DNA from: Metabacillus sp. B2-18
GTDB lineage: Bacteria; Bacillota; Bacilli; Bacillales; Bacillaceae
DNA length: 64,000 nucleotides
Direction of reading: 5' to 3'
Assembly: GCF_021117275.1 (NCBI RefSeq)
Contig: NZ_CP088245.1
Location: 2,331,501 to 2,395,500 of the forward strand
The notes below the pieces were generated by a model. That model made no database searches. It saw only the letters and a program-made list of their open reading frames with translations, and was not told the origin of the DNA. This document shows, in pieces, positions 35,773 to 44,205 of this stretch (positions are counted from its first letter, which is position 1; each line of letters starts with the position of its first letter). Both the position numbers and the translations under genes were made by a program.

Positions 35773-36552
35773 TTATAGATTTGAAAAACCATATTTCTCT
35801 AGAATTGCTAAAGCATTTTCAGATTTCATATAGGTAAAGAAGACCTTTGCTTCTTCTACATTTTTACTTTCATTAATAACTCCTATTGGATAAATAATTG
35901 GTGTGTGTGTCCCCGCTTCTGCTGTTGCAATAACATTGACTTTGGAGGAAATAAGAGCATCTGTATTATAGACGATACCTGCATCGACATTTCCCGTTTC
36001 TACATAAGTTAACACTTGTCTTACATCTTTAGAGTACACAATTTTATTCTCAACACTGTCCCATTCCCCTATTGCTTCAAGCATTTCCTTTGCGTACTTT
36101 CCTGCCGGGACCGTTTCTGGGATGCCTATTGAAATTTTGTCCGCTTTTTCTTTTAAATTACTAAAGGACTCAATTCCTTTTTGGCTGTCTTTAGGGGTTA
36201 CTAAAACAATTTTATTCCCAACTAAATCAACCGCATTACCTTCATCAATGAACCCTTTTTTTATCAATTCATCAAACTTATCCTCTGCTGCTGAGAAAAA
36301 TATGTCTGCTGGTGCACCTTGCAAAATCTGTTGTTGTAAAGTTCCTGAGCTTCCGAAATTAAACGTGACTTTGATGTTTTGATGCTCGTTTTCAAACTGA
36401 GTTTTTATTTCATTCAGTGCATCTGTTAAACTAGCAGCAGCGGAAACGGTGATCTCTACAACTTCCTGTGAATTTCCTTCCGTTTCCTGTCCTGATGAGC
36501 TACAGCCAGCTAAGCAGAATAGAAAAACAAATAATATAAATAGCTTTTTCAA
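35773..36552 (-). CDS. modA: Molybdate-binding lipoprotein ModA, orphan
   Basis: A 259-residue substrate-binding lipoprotein of the molybdate ABC importer. The signal peptide ends in a lipobox (FCLAGCSSS). The mature domain has VSAAASLTDALNEI, FNFGSSGTLQQQILQGAPAD and DAGIVYNTDA, standard for ModA. The TTG at 36552 follows AGGAGAGA; upstream ATG codons are less well placed. No modB or modC is next to it, so the permease must be elsewhere or the system is partial. Confidence 0.92.
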   Translation of the reverse strand: MKKLFILFVFLFCLAGCSSSGQETEGNSQEVVEITVSAAASLTDALNEIKTQFENEHQNIKVTFNFGSSGTLQQQILQGAPADIFFSAAEDKFDELIKKGFIDEGNAVDLVGNKIVLVTPKDSQKGIESFSNLKEKADKISIGIPETVPAGKYAKEMLEAIGEWDSVENKIVYSKDVRQVLTYVETGNVDAGIVYNTDALISSKVNVIATAEAGTHTPIIYPIGVINESKNVEEAKVFFTYMKSENALAILEKYGFSNL

Positions 36553-36660
36553 GTTTACTCTCTCCTTGGTATCTTTCATCATACAGTCTATTTTAACTAA
36601 TTGTATTGATTAAGTAATGAAAAACGACAAAATTTATATAAAATTTTCAATCTATTGTGA

Positions 36661-37335
36661 TTATAAAAACGATGAGTTTTTTGACATCTTCAAAAATATG
36701 TTTGTAAGTAGTTTAGAGAAAAGAAAAATAATGCAATAAAATATGAAAAGGTAAAAATAATTCGCCCACTTATGAAGAAGAAAAAAATTGTGCATGACTA
36801 AAGTCGGCTTTAATATAAACGATAAAAATAGTGATAAAACAATAGAATATAAATAGAAGTTTTTATTATGATTTAATGTCCATTGGTAAACTAGAATAAA
36901 CAGAACCGGAATTAATGCTGTATCTAAAGACAAATTTCCAGGTATATATGGTGTTAGTTCATATGGATATCCCCATAATCCTTGTTTGTTTCCCCACGTA
37001 TCTATTAGTCCGAACCATGTGTTGATATTAAAGCCATAAAATCCTAAGAGAAATATTTTTTTTCGATCAATAGTGAAATATAACACTAATAATGGAGTCA
37101 AAAACATTAGGACGAATATAAACCAAAATTGCCAAGATTGAAAGTTTGAGTATTGGTGCCAATATTCAACCCTTAAATCTGTAACATCTTTCATCATTGA
37201 ATTAATTTTTTCATAAGTTTCCATTTGTTGTTGTTCCATATTAATTTTCAATAGTAACACTCCACTCATCGTCATTAATTCTATTTTTTGTAAAGAATAG
37301 GAAATAAATTCAAGAGTGGAAAAAAAACTTTTCAT
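36661..37335 (-). CDS. CBO0543-like multi-pass membrane protein
   Basis: Up to 224 residues. The N-terminal 30 or so look untypical, and the real start may be the ATG at 37239 (MEQQQMETYEKI). From there come WHQYSNFQSWQFWFIF and five or so transmembrane segments, with conserved-looking TWGNKQGLWGYPYELTP. This pattern occurs in a family of Bacillus and Clostridium membrane proteins of unknown role. Confidence 0.7.
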   Translation of the reverse strand: MKSFFSTLEFISYSLQKIELMTMSGVLLLKINMEQQQMETYEKINSMMKDVTDLRVEYWHQYSNFQSWQFWFIFVLMFLTPLLVLYFTIDRKKIFLLGFYGFNINTWFGLIDTWGNKQGLWGYPYELTPYIPGNLSLDTALIPVLFILVYQWTLNHNKNFYLYSIVLSLFLSFILKPTLVMHNFFLLHKWANYFYLFIFYCIIFLFSKLLTNIFLKMSKNSSFL

Positions 37336-37385
37336 GACTACTTTTTTTATATCACTCCCTACCTACGGTAATAAAGAGCAATATC

Positions 37386-38603
37386 TTATTCCTTAAAGAA
37401 AACAGGTGCAGAATCAACATTTTTTAACCATATATTTTCTTCTCCATCTACCCCTTTTTTAATCCAAACATCGCCACGAGAGTCCTCGGTTGATTTTTTA
37501 CGAACCCAAGTGATATAGGTAGAAACCGTTTGAGGGTCAATATCAATCTCATTACTTTTAGGATTAGTTATTTGAATTTGCTCGCTTGATTTTAGAGAAA
37601 TAAGATAAAGGGCTGTATACATTGTAGGAACTGGTCCTTCTTCCCACTCTTTATTTTCTTTGGCACGAGCGACAATCATTCTTTCAGGAGAGTACCATTC
37701 TAAATCGAGATCGACATAACCTTTAGGTGTATATTCTCTTTGCTTTGTCGTGGTAGGCATTTCTTTTATCTTGAGATTTTTGTTTTCAACAAAAAATCTT
37801 CCTTCTCCAGAAATATAAGCTAACTGTTCAGATGATGGTGCCCACTTTACCCAATCTGAATACCCTAGCATTTTCCCAACATGTTGGAATTGTTCTCCTT
37901 GCTCGGAAAGTACACATAAAGTGTTACTGTCCATAGACCATGATGCAGTTGGAACTCCTATGAAGCTAACCCATTTTCCGTTATAACTCCACTTAAAATA
38001 ATCAGCATAAATGGCAAATAAATCAGGGATTGTTGTATTAATTGTATAAAATGATTTTATTTTATTTGAGTTCAGATTTGCATCTATAGGCATTCTAAAA
38101 AGCTGTACAGGTCCCCATCCTGTAGGAAGTAAGTTGGCCTGTGAGGAAACGATAAATTCTTTTCCATTTGGAAACCAGTCAAAACCGTTAACTCCTACTG
38201 CAACATTTTCAAAGCCTTGCGGACGACCCTCCTTCATTTTCGTTACATTTAACACGCCACCTGATGTATAGGCTAATTGATTTTTAATCGGTGACCATTT
38301 AAAATCAGATGTTTCGACAACTATGTAAGGCTTGTAATTTTCTTTCTTTTTTATATCATAGATGAACAAATTTGATGACTCACCCAGCTTATTGCTCTTG
38401 GTATATGCTATAAACTGTCCATCATATGACCATTGTGGCGAACTTACGCAGCCGCTATTTGTAAGTTGGATTTCTTGGCTACCATTCTTAATCCACAGTT
38501 GATGGTCCCTAACAAATGCTGCTTTTAGTGGGGCTTCAGCACTTGCAATGCTTGAAAAAAGAATACAGTGTAAAATAAGAAAAAATAAAATACGAAAACC
38601 CAT
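37386..38603 (-). CDS. Secreted TolB-like beta-propeller protein
   Basis: A 405-residue protein with a cleavable signal peptide (MGFRILFFLILHCILFSSIA, cut after ASA). The rest consists of repeating WD40/TolB-like blades: SPQWSYDGQFIAYT, DFKWSPIKNQLAYT, GFDWFPNGKEFIVS, WVKWAPSSEQLAYI. It has a strong AAGGAGGGAG ribosome site. Such proteins act as extracellular scaffolds or as TolB-type domains; no catalytic residues can be assigned. Confidence 0.82.
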   Translation of the reverse strand: MGFRILFFLILHCILFSSIASAEAPLKAAFVRDHQLWIKNGSQEIQLTNSGCVSSPQWSYDGQFIAYTKSNKLGESSNLFIYDIKKKENYKPYIVVETSDFKWSPIKNQLAYTSGGVLNVTKMKEGRPQGFENVAVGVNGFDWFPNGKEFIVSSQANLLPTGWGPVQLFRMPIDANLNSNKIKSFYTINTTIPDLFAIYADYFKWSYNGKWVSFIGVPTASWSMDSNTLCVLSEQGEQFQHVGKMLGYSDWVKWAPSSEQLAYISGEGRFFVENKNLKIKEMPTTTKQREYTPKGYVDLDLEWYSPERMIVARAKENKEWEEGPVPTMYTALYLISLKSSEQIQITNPKSNEIDIDPQTVSTYITWVRKKSTEDSRGDVWIKKGVDGEENIWLKNVDSAPVFFKE

Positions 38604-38657
38604 GATGACTCCCTCCTTTTTAATAGGTTGTCCTAATCAAGTTTGAGAATTCGCATA

Positions 38658-38688
38658 ATAAAAAACAGTAAGGAACCATTCCTTACTG
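38658..38688 (-). terminator. Terminator of the ECF sigma operon
   Basis: On the minus strand CAGTAAGGA pairs with TCCTTACTG, followed by six T residues. Confidence 0.85.
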
Positions 38689-38705
38689 CCTATTTGATCA
38701 TAGTT

Positions 38706-38942
38706 TTAAATAAAGAAAATAGGTGTTATGAACACAATCAATAGCAAAATAAACGGATACATTACAAGTCGTGTGATCGAATTTCCTTTAATATTAAGTA
38801 GATCTATCGGGCTTTTTACAGGTGCATAAATCCAGTTTGCTATGCGGTCTACCTTACTTTTTGTAAGCGGGATATCCGGTACGTCAACTTGAAATTCCTC
38901 CAAATGGTTTTGAAGCTCCTTTGGAATCTCGTTTCTACTCAT
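38706..38942 (-). CDS. Small membrane protein, probable anti-sigma factor
   Basis: A 78-residue protein with a soluble N-terminal part (EIPKELQNHLEEFQVDVPDI) and a single C-terminal membrane segment (YPFILLLIVFITPIFFI). It overlaps the upstream sigma gene by four bases. This position and shape fit a short membrane-bound regulator of the sigma factor, like YxlC of the sigY operon. No zinc motif is seen. Confidence 0.7.
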   Translation of the reverse strand: MSRNEIPKELQNHLEEFQVDVPDIPLTKSKVDRIANWIYAPVKSPIDLLNIKGNSITRLVMYPFILLLIVFITPIFFI

Positions 38943-39463
38943 TCTTTTACCTCCAATAAAACCTTTAATTTTTTCAATGAAGCATGAAGTCTTGATTTCA
39001 CAGTACCTATTGGAATCTCAAGAATATTAGCAATTTCCTTCTGTGTTTGATCATGATAGTAAGTTAAAAGGATAACGGCACGTTGGTCATCGGGGAGCTG
39101 TTGTATGGCTGATTGAATTGTTAGTTTATCTTCTACAGATAATTCTTGTTGTTCGTTTTGTTGATATAAAAAAGGCAAAAGCTTTTTAAAGCGACTCCGA
39201 CGTTTCAAACGATTAATCATAATCTGATAAGCCATACGAAATAAAAAGGTTTTTAAACTAGATTTACTTTCATCAAAATTTCCCTGATACTTATGAAACC
39301 TTATAAACGTATCTTGCACAATATCAACGCTAAGTTGTTCATCTTGACAATATCGATAAACAAATTGATAGATTGAAGCTTTGTAGCTAACAAATATTTC
39401 TTCGATCGAATGTTTATCTCGCTTACCGTCATCATCAATTAAGAATTCTTTATTTAAACTCAT
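38939..39463 (-). CDS. ECF-type RNA polymerase sigma factor
   Basis: A 174-residue sigma-70 family protein with region 2 (YRYCQDEQLSVDIVQDTFIRFHKY) and region 4 (QLPDDQRAVILLTYYHDQTQKEIA, IPIGTVKSRLHASLKKLK). The linker is short, as in ECF sigmas. Its start overlaps the upstream membrane-protein gene by 14 bases. The three genes form one operon. From the layout it resembles SigY or YlaC systems that answer envelope stress; target genes are unknown. Confidence 0.9.
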   Translation of the reverse strand: MSLNKEFLIDDDGKRDKHSIEEIFVSYKASIYQFVYRYCQDEQLSVDIVQDTFIRFHKYQGNFDESKSSLKTFLFRMAYQIMINRLKRRSRFKKLLPFLYQQNEQQELSVEDKLTIQSAIQQLPDDQRAVILLTYYHDQTQKEIANILEIPIGTVKSRLHASLKKLKVLLEVKE

Positions 39464-39821
39464 GTGACCACCGTTCTTTTATCCCTTTAAAAACAAAAGC
39501 GATTCTTGTGATAAACCAAATAAATGTAAGTAAAGAAAATACAAATGTTTGATGCACAAAAAACTGGATCCACGGACTATCAATGTTATCGCCACGAAGT
39601 AAAAAAACAAAAAGCCCTGTAATACACAAAAATGTGTAAGCAGCTGCTAAAATAATCGTATAATCCCATCTCGTCCAGTGGAAATAGATGTCTGACTTAC
39701 TAAAATCAATATCACCTTTTGATTTTCTAACTACTTTTTTATTCATCGTTGCGATTAACATAGCAAATGTCGTACCGAGTAAAACAGCAATAATAGTACC
39801 AATAAGCCAACCTAACGCCAT
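39450..39821 (-). CDS. Small membrane protein of the ECF sigma operon
   Basis: A 123-residue protein with about three transmembrane segments (LGWLIGTIIAVLLGTTFAML, YTIILAAAYTFLCITGLFVF, FVFSLLTFIWFITRIAFVF). The ATG at 39821 has GGAGAGGGG upstream. It is the first gene of the operon, ahead of the sigma factor. It may be part of the sensing complex; this is inference from position. Confidence 0.75.
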   Translation of the reverse strand: MALGWLIGTIIAVLLGTTFAMLIATMNKKVVRKSKGDIDFSKSDIYFHWTRWDYTIILAAAYTFLCITGLFVFLLRGDNIDSPWIQFFVHQTFVFSLLTFIWFITRIAFVFKGIKERWSHEFK

Positions 39822-39854
39822 GTGTTCCCCTCTCCTTTTCATTCTTTTACTAAC

Positions 39855-39883
39855 TTATACAAGTAAATAGATGAAAAGGTTCA
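39855..39883 (-). promoter_or_regulatory. Candidate ECF-type (autoregulatory) promoter
   Basis: On the minus strand TGAACC and GTATAA are 17 bases apart, resembling ECF -35 (TGAAAC) and -10 (CGTATA) elements. It is 34 bases before the operon start. Confidence 0.5.
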
Positions 39884-40059
39884 TTTAATTTTGTAATAAG
39901 TAAAAATATTTTCTAAAAGTAATTGTACATCAAGTAATAATTTGCAGCTTGAATATTTGCATTAGTGAACCTAATGCTTTTAGGACTAATACAGCCGTCC
40001 AATCAAAGCCAAAATTAAATCATACTATACATCAACCTCATGTAAAGGAGGTGTAAGAT

Positions 40060-40170
40060 ATGAGTGGCGGATATGGTTACGGTGCAGGTTTTGCACTAAT
40101 CGTTGTCCTATTTATCCTTTTAATCATCATTGGTGCTTCTTACGTTGGTGGAGGCTATGGTGGTTACTAA
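40060..40170 (+). CDS. YjcZ-family small sporulation-type protein
   Basis: A 36-residue protein: a glycine/tyrosine-rich N-terminus ([12 protein letters not shown]), one hydrophobic segment ([16 protein letters not shown]) and a GGGYGGY tail. This is the YjcZ family of spore-associated small proteins. A perfect AAAGGAGGTG site precedes the ATG. A close relative is encoded at 52949-53098. A strong terminator follows. Confidence 0.88.
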   Translation: MSGGYGYGAGFALIVVLFILLIIIGASYVGGGYGGY

Positions 40171-40184
40171 TAAATAGGTGATTG

Positions 40185-40216
40185 AAGGCAGGCTATTTAA
40201 ATAGTCTGCCTTTTTT
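40185..40216 (+). terminator. Terminator of the yjcZ-like gene
   Basis: AAGGCAGGCTATTT pairs with AAATAGTCTGCCTT, followed by a T run. Confidence 0.88.
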
Positions 40217-40336
40217 ATGTTGTCAGACAGAATGAATATTTAGTTATGGATGAACACCTACTTCAACTTTATTTATCCGTTCATCCGAATAATTACCTCG
40301 ATCATATAAAAAGATAACGGTGAAAGGGGAATTGGT

Positions 40337-40513
40337 ATGAAAGATCATAAAGAACCACAATTTAGGAGCGGTGAGCTTGCGCCCGATAAGTTAAAAGGCT
40401 ATTACGGGATGGATCCAGAAATGAGTCTTCTGTCTGTAAACTTTGCAACAACTGAAAATCCATATCTTAACGAACATTACCAATTAGATTCTAAGGAAAA
40501 TGAAAAAGAATAA
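40337..40513 (+). CDS. Small hydrophilic protein (58 aa)
   Basis: The ORF has AAAGGGG upstream of its ATG and reads MKDHKEPQFRSGELAPDKLK, then YYGMDPEMSLLSVNF, ending in a charged tail. No membrane segment or cysteine is seen. I do not recognise it. Its layout between two terminators shows it is a single-gene unit. Confidence 0.65.
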   Translation: MKDHKEPQFRSGELAPDKLKGYYGMDPEMSLLSVNFATTENPYLNEHYQLDSKENEKE

Positions 40514-40514
40514 A

Positions 40515-40557
40515 ACACAAAAAGTCAGGCATTAGTTGAACTTAGCTCATGCCTGAC
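40515..40557 (-). terminator. Terminator of the lipoprotein gene
   Basis: GTCAGGCAT pairs with ATGCCTGAC; on the minus strand it is followed by TTTTTGTGTTTT. Confidence 0.75.
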
Positions 40558-40575
40558 AGTGTGAAAAACGTTATC

Positions 40576-41346
40576 CTATTCATTTAACAATTTCAATGTC
40601 TCTAACCCTATATTTTCATAGTGAACTTCCCCAAATTCACCAGACTTTGCATCTAAGTTAATTATAATCCGATCTGCTCCATCCTTGTGAACAGCACGAA
40701 AAATAACTGTCCACATTCCATCGTTTAAAATGCTGTCCTCTGATTCTATAGACATCCCTTCACCTTGATGTTCTTCAAACCACTTCTTCACTTCTTCCTT
40801 TTCCTTTGCTCTCTCTTTCGCTTGCTCAACAGTGAATATTTCAGGTTCTTGATCATTGTTCAGCTCTAAAGGAATTAAGGATACAAACGGTTCATTTTCA
40901 TGTTTTTGGAAAGAAAAAGACACCTCATACATACCATTTAGTGCTTGAACCGTACTTTGATTTGTAAAGTTTACTTCACGCTTAAAGGTTACTTGTTTCT
41001 CAAAGGTTTCATTAGGCTCCATCTTCTTTAAATCTTTAGGGTCAAAAACACTTTCACAATTCACTTCGTCTCCATTACTTCTCACAAGATATAGATGTGC
41101 ATCTTCTTTTTTTATAAAGATCATAAAAGGAATACCACATCGACCATTATAAATAATTGATTCTTTACTCGTATTAGTGATTGACGCGTTTAGTTTTATC
41201 TCTTTATCCACCTCAATAGTAGCTTCTAAAGCAATTCCATTCTCTTCAAATTCATGTGTGAGCACCTGCGTGTTACTTGATGATGGCTCATTTATACTAC
41301 AAGCACTAATCAGTAGAACTAATAAGACAGCTGCTAATTTTTTCAT
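40576..41346 (-). CDS. Lipoprotein with BsuPI-like domain
   Basis: A 256-residue lipoprotein with signal peptide and lipobox (VLLISACSIN). The middle part (EIKLNASITNTSKESIIYNG, then PNETFEKQVTF and NGMYEVSFSF) resembles the Ig-like BsuPI fold. The C-terminal part (residues 175-256) looks like a PepSY-type domain. Role unknown; cell-surface location is secure from the lipobox. Confidence 0.75.
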   Translation of the reverse strand: MKKLAAVLLVLLISACSINEPSSSNTQVLTHEFEENGIALEATIEVDKEIKLNASITNTSKESIIYNGRCGIPFMIFIKKEDAHLYLVRSNGDEVNCESVFDPKDLKKMEPNETFEKQVTFKREVNFTNQSTVQALNGMYEVSFSFQKHENEPFVSLIPLELNNDQEPEIFTVEQAKERAKEKEEVKKWFEEHQGEGMSIESEDSILNDGMWTVIFRAVHKDGADRIIINLDAKSGEFGEVHYENIGLETLKLLNE

Positions 41347-41573
41347 TTCATCCCCCCTTCATTTATGAACAAATACTCTTTCCCCTATATTAAGATAAAT
41401 GGTAATAATAGGTAAGTGTTTGTGTGAAATAATTGACAAAAGAATCAGTTTAACAAACTTACTATCAGTCTTTGTCCACATTTTCTTGAAAAAATAAAGA
41501 CTTAAAAACTTATATTCTTTATTTTAAAGTTAAATAGGGGAATAAATCAAAGTTCAGAAAGGGAATTTTATAA

Positions 41574-42215
41574 ATGAAAATTGAATCACCTAAAATACAA
41601 AATCAGCATGATTTACCATTGAAACATTTTACTGATATTTTCTATGAAGAAGATTTAGAATTAGAAATGTGTCAAATCAATGATGCATTATTTGAAAACG
41701 AAGTACTTCCTAAAGTGCGTTTATATAAGATGCTCTTTAAAAATTGTAAATTTAATTCTACAGACTTTTCAAATATTGATATCACAGATGTTACTTTTGA
41801 AAACTGTGACTTTTCCAACGCAAAAATGAATTCTTCTTCTATACATAGAGCTGAATTTATAAATTGTAAACTTCTGGGTGTGGATCTAACAGAGTCTAGC
41901 TTTGGTAATGTTCACTTTCATCATACTTTACTTAATTTATCAGGTTTTGGAAATTCTAAATTAGAAAAGGTGATTTTTCAAGATACATCATTAGAAAGCT
42001 CTGATTTTTATGAATGCAAATTTAAGAAGGTAGATTTTACAGATTGTAACATTAATGGTGCAAGCTTTGAAAGTACATCTCTTAAAGGTATAGATATTAG
42101 CACGTCTTCCTTTGAAACGCTAACTGTGTCATTATCAGATCTACAGGGGTGCAAAGTTTCTTCCTACCAGGCTGTTCAGTTTGCAGCGATATTAGGATTA
42201 GTTATTGTTGACTAA
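41574..42215 (+). CDS. Pentapeptide-repeat protein, Qnr-like
   Basis: A 213-residue protein made of A(D/N)LXX-type pentapeptides: FKNCKFNSTDFSNIDITDV, FENCDFSNAKMNSSS, FYECKFKKVDFTDCNINGA. This gives a right-handed quadrilateral beta-helix. Length and the closing part (LSDLQGCKVSSYQAVQFAAI followed by LGLVIV) resemble Qnr, which protects DNA gyrase from quinolones by mimicking DNA. The family likeness is from pattern only; many pentapeptide proteins do not act on gyrase. It is a single gene with AGAAAGGGA upstream. Confidence 0.85.
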   Translation: MKIESPKIQNQHDLPLKHFTDIFYEEDLELEMCQINDALFENEVLPKVRLYKMLFKNCKFNSTDFSNIDITDVTFENCDFSNAKMNSSSIHRAEFINCKLLGVDLTESSFGNVHFHHTLLNLSGFGNSKLEKVIFQDTSLESSDFYECKFKKVDFTDCNINGASFESTSLKGIDISTSSFETLTVSLSDLQGCKVSSYQAVQFAAILGLVIVD

Positions 42216-42390
42216 TTTAATTGAATAATAGTTATCAGCAAAGCCATTCTTTTATGTGGCTTTGTTTTTCTTTGCAAATTTAATTTAGGACAATTAACCC
42301 AAGACTTTGCCCTTCATTTTTTTAGAGTAATATTTTAAAATATATAAAGGAATAAAGTGTCAACAACATACAAATATGGAGGAACTTTCA

Positions 42391-43218
42391 ATGAAATTTA
42401 ACTACCTAGATTCATATGAATTAAGAGATCTTTTTGAGAATAATTTAAATAATTTTGAAGAGTTACTTCTTTCTGAGGCTGTTAATGTTAAAGATAAAAT
42501 TCAAGAAATCTTACAAATAGGGAATATTGACCTGGTAAACAATGCTAAAAAGCTTGTTATTTATATAATTGATGGCAAAGAAGAAGAACTTCAACAGTTT
42601 GCGAAGCAAGAAGGAATTGCTTGGGCAACTCATTCCATTGACTTATCCTTTAAATTAGAGTGGGTGCAGGCTATTCGTAGGACAGTTTGGTATCTTATTA
42701 ATGAGTTTAATAAATTAACGAAAGAACAGCTGAATGTTAATGAATTTTTCACTCTTGAAAAAGAAATAAATAACCACATAGATAATTTTTTAAATGCCTT
42801 CTTTATTAGTTATTCTACATACAAAGATTCATTGATTAATGCACAAAGAGAAATGGTTGAAAATCTATCTGTTCCAATAATACCAATAAATTCTTCTGTT
42901 TGTATTTTGCCACTTATTGGCACAATCGATGAATTCCGAACAGTTATTTTAGAGGAAAAAGTACTAACTGAAATTGGAGAATCACGTATTCAGACTTTGA
43001 TTATTGACCTATCAGGAATCGCTGATATGGAAATTGAGGTGATCGACCACTTGTTAAAGATAATCGATGGAGCCGAAATGATGGGATGTAAATCAGTAAT
43101 TACCGGATTAAGAGCAGAGGTAGTACGGAAAATGATACATCTTGGCATCTCATTTAACAAAAAGACAGATACATTAGGTACATTACAACAAGCTTTAAAC
43201 GATTATTTACTTAAATAA
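42391..43218 (+). CDS. RsbR-type STAS-domain protein
   Basis: A 275-residue protein with an RsbR-like N-terminal globin-fold domain (1-140, with EWVQAIRRTVWYLINEF) and a C-terminal STAS domain (about 160-275, LPLIGTIDEFRTVILEEKVL, TLIIDLSGIADMEIEVIDHL). RsbR proteins build the stressosome that controls SigB. By my alignment the two phosphorylated threonines of RsbRA are replaced (isoleucine in DMEIEV, lysine in VVRKM). The ATG at 42391 has GGAGG eight bases upstream. No RsbS or RsbT is next to it, as for other RsbR paralogues. Confidence 0.85.
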   Translation: MKFNYLDSYELRDLFENNLNNFEELLLSEAVNVKDKIQEILQIGNIDLVNNAKKLVIYIIDGKEEELQQFAKQEGIAWATHSIDLSFKLEWVQAIRRTVWYLINEFNKLTKEQLNVNEFFTLEKEINNHIDNFLNAFFISYSTYKDSLINAQREMVENLSVPIIPINSSVCILPLIGTIDEFRTVILEEKVLTEIGESRIQTLIIDLSGIADMEIEVIDHLLKIIDGAEMMGCKSVITGLRAEVVRKMIHLGISFNKKTDTLGTLQQALNDYLLK

Positions 43219-43227
43219 TAAGTCAAG

Positions 43228-43256
43228 AAAGACCCTATTATACAGGGTCTTTTTAT
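43228..43256 (+). terminator. Terminator of the rsbR-like gene
   Basis: AAAGACCCT pairs with AGGGTCTTT, followed by a T tract. Confidence 0.85.
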
Positions 43257-43436
43257 TTTCTTTAAATTTTTTGTTAAATTAAACTAGAATCAATGCAGTC
43301 TTTAAATACCTTCTTCGTATGTTTCATAAGATAATTGACTATCTTTGGATTGAAATTTTATTTATCAATCACCCTTATAAAATTACTGTATATAAACAAT
43401 AGTAACGTTTCCTTCAATAAAAAATAGAGAGATTTA

Positions 43437-44090
43437 CTACAAAATGCGAGTAGTCTTTCCCTCCCTTAACTTTATATGAATATTCATTGAAGTTCCTGAG
43501 CTAATATGGTTAGGTACATCTGTTAGATTAAGTAACTGTTTTACTTCAATCGTTTCTTTACTATTTCCTTGTATTGTAAACTTAAGGGGACCATTTAAAT
43601 TCATGAGCGATTCCATTCGGACTTCTTCTTCAGGGGAAAATGAATCTAAAAATTCTAATTCAAATGAAACAGATTCACTGCTACGATTATGTAAAACAAG
43701 AGAGCATTCCCCATTTAATAAATCTTCACTCACACTATCAAAATGACAGATTCCATTTCCATCATAAGAAATAGCTGTTATCCCCTTAGCAAAGGTTTCT
43801 TGATACATTGTTATCAAAAGTGTTGGTAAAAATGAATAAATCAATACAACGAATACCATCGTTCTGAGATGATATTTCTTTAAGCCAATTACGAGTAAAA
43901 TTAAAGCAATCACAAACAATACTGAACCAATAATACCGAGTACAATGTATCCGTCTTGATTTCGAATTGGAAGCATCATGAATGTAGCTCGTGCGTCTAG
44001 TGTTTTGTTATTAGGAAACGGGAAATAGAAACTCATACATATACATAAAATTACAGCTGAAACAATGAGTGCTAGTTTGCTTCTTACCAT
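43437..44090 (-). CDS. Hypothetical membrane protein with extracellular domain
   Basis: A 217-residue protein. Three transmembrane segments (LALIVSAVILCICMSFYF; YIVLGIIGSVLFVIALILLV; TMVFVVLIYSFLPTLLITMY) come first. A C-terminal beta-rich domain of about 110 residues follows, reading SLVLHNRSSESVSFELEFLD with later IEVKQLLNLTDV. I do not recognise the family. The ATG at 44090 has GAGAGGG upstream. Confidence 0.65.
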   Translation of the reverse strand: MVRSKLALIVSAVILCICMSFYFPFPNNKTLDARATFMMLPIRNQDGYIVLGIIGSVLFVIALILLVIGLKKYHLRTMVFVVLIYSFLPTLLITMYQETFAKGITAISYDGNGICHFDSVSEDLLNGECSLVLHNRSSESVSFELEFLDSFSPEEEVRMESLMNLNGPLKFTIQGNSKETIEVKQLLNLTDVPNHISSGTSMNIHIKLREGKTTRIL

Positions 44091-44205
44091 CTTAACCCTC
44101 TCTAAATAAGTATTCATTACATTTATTTTTATCGGTTTTTCTCATCGTTTCTTTTACTCCATATTCTTAAGTTAAAATTACTACTTTATTTAAAGACAAT
44201 CAACT

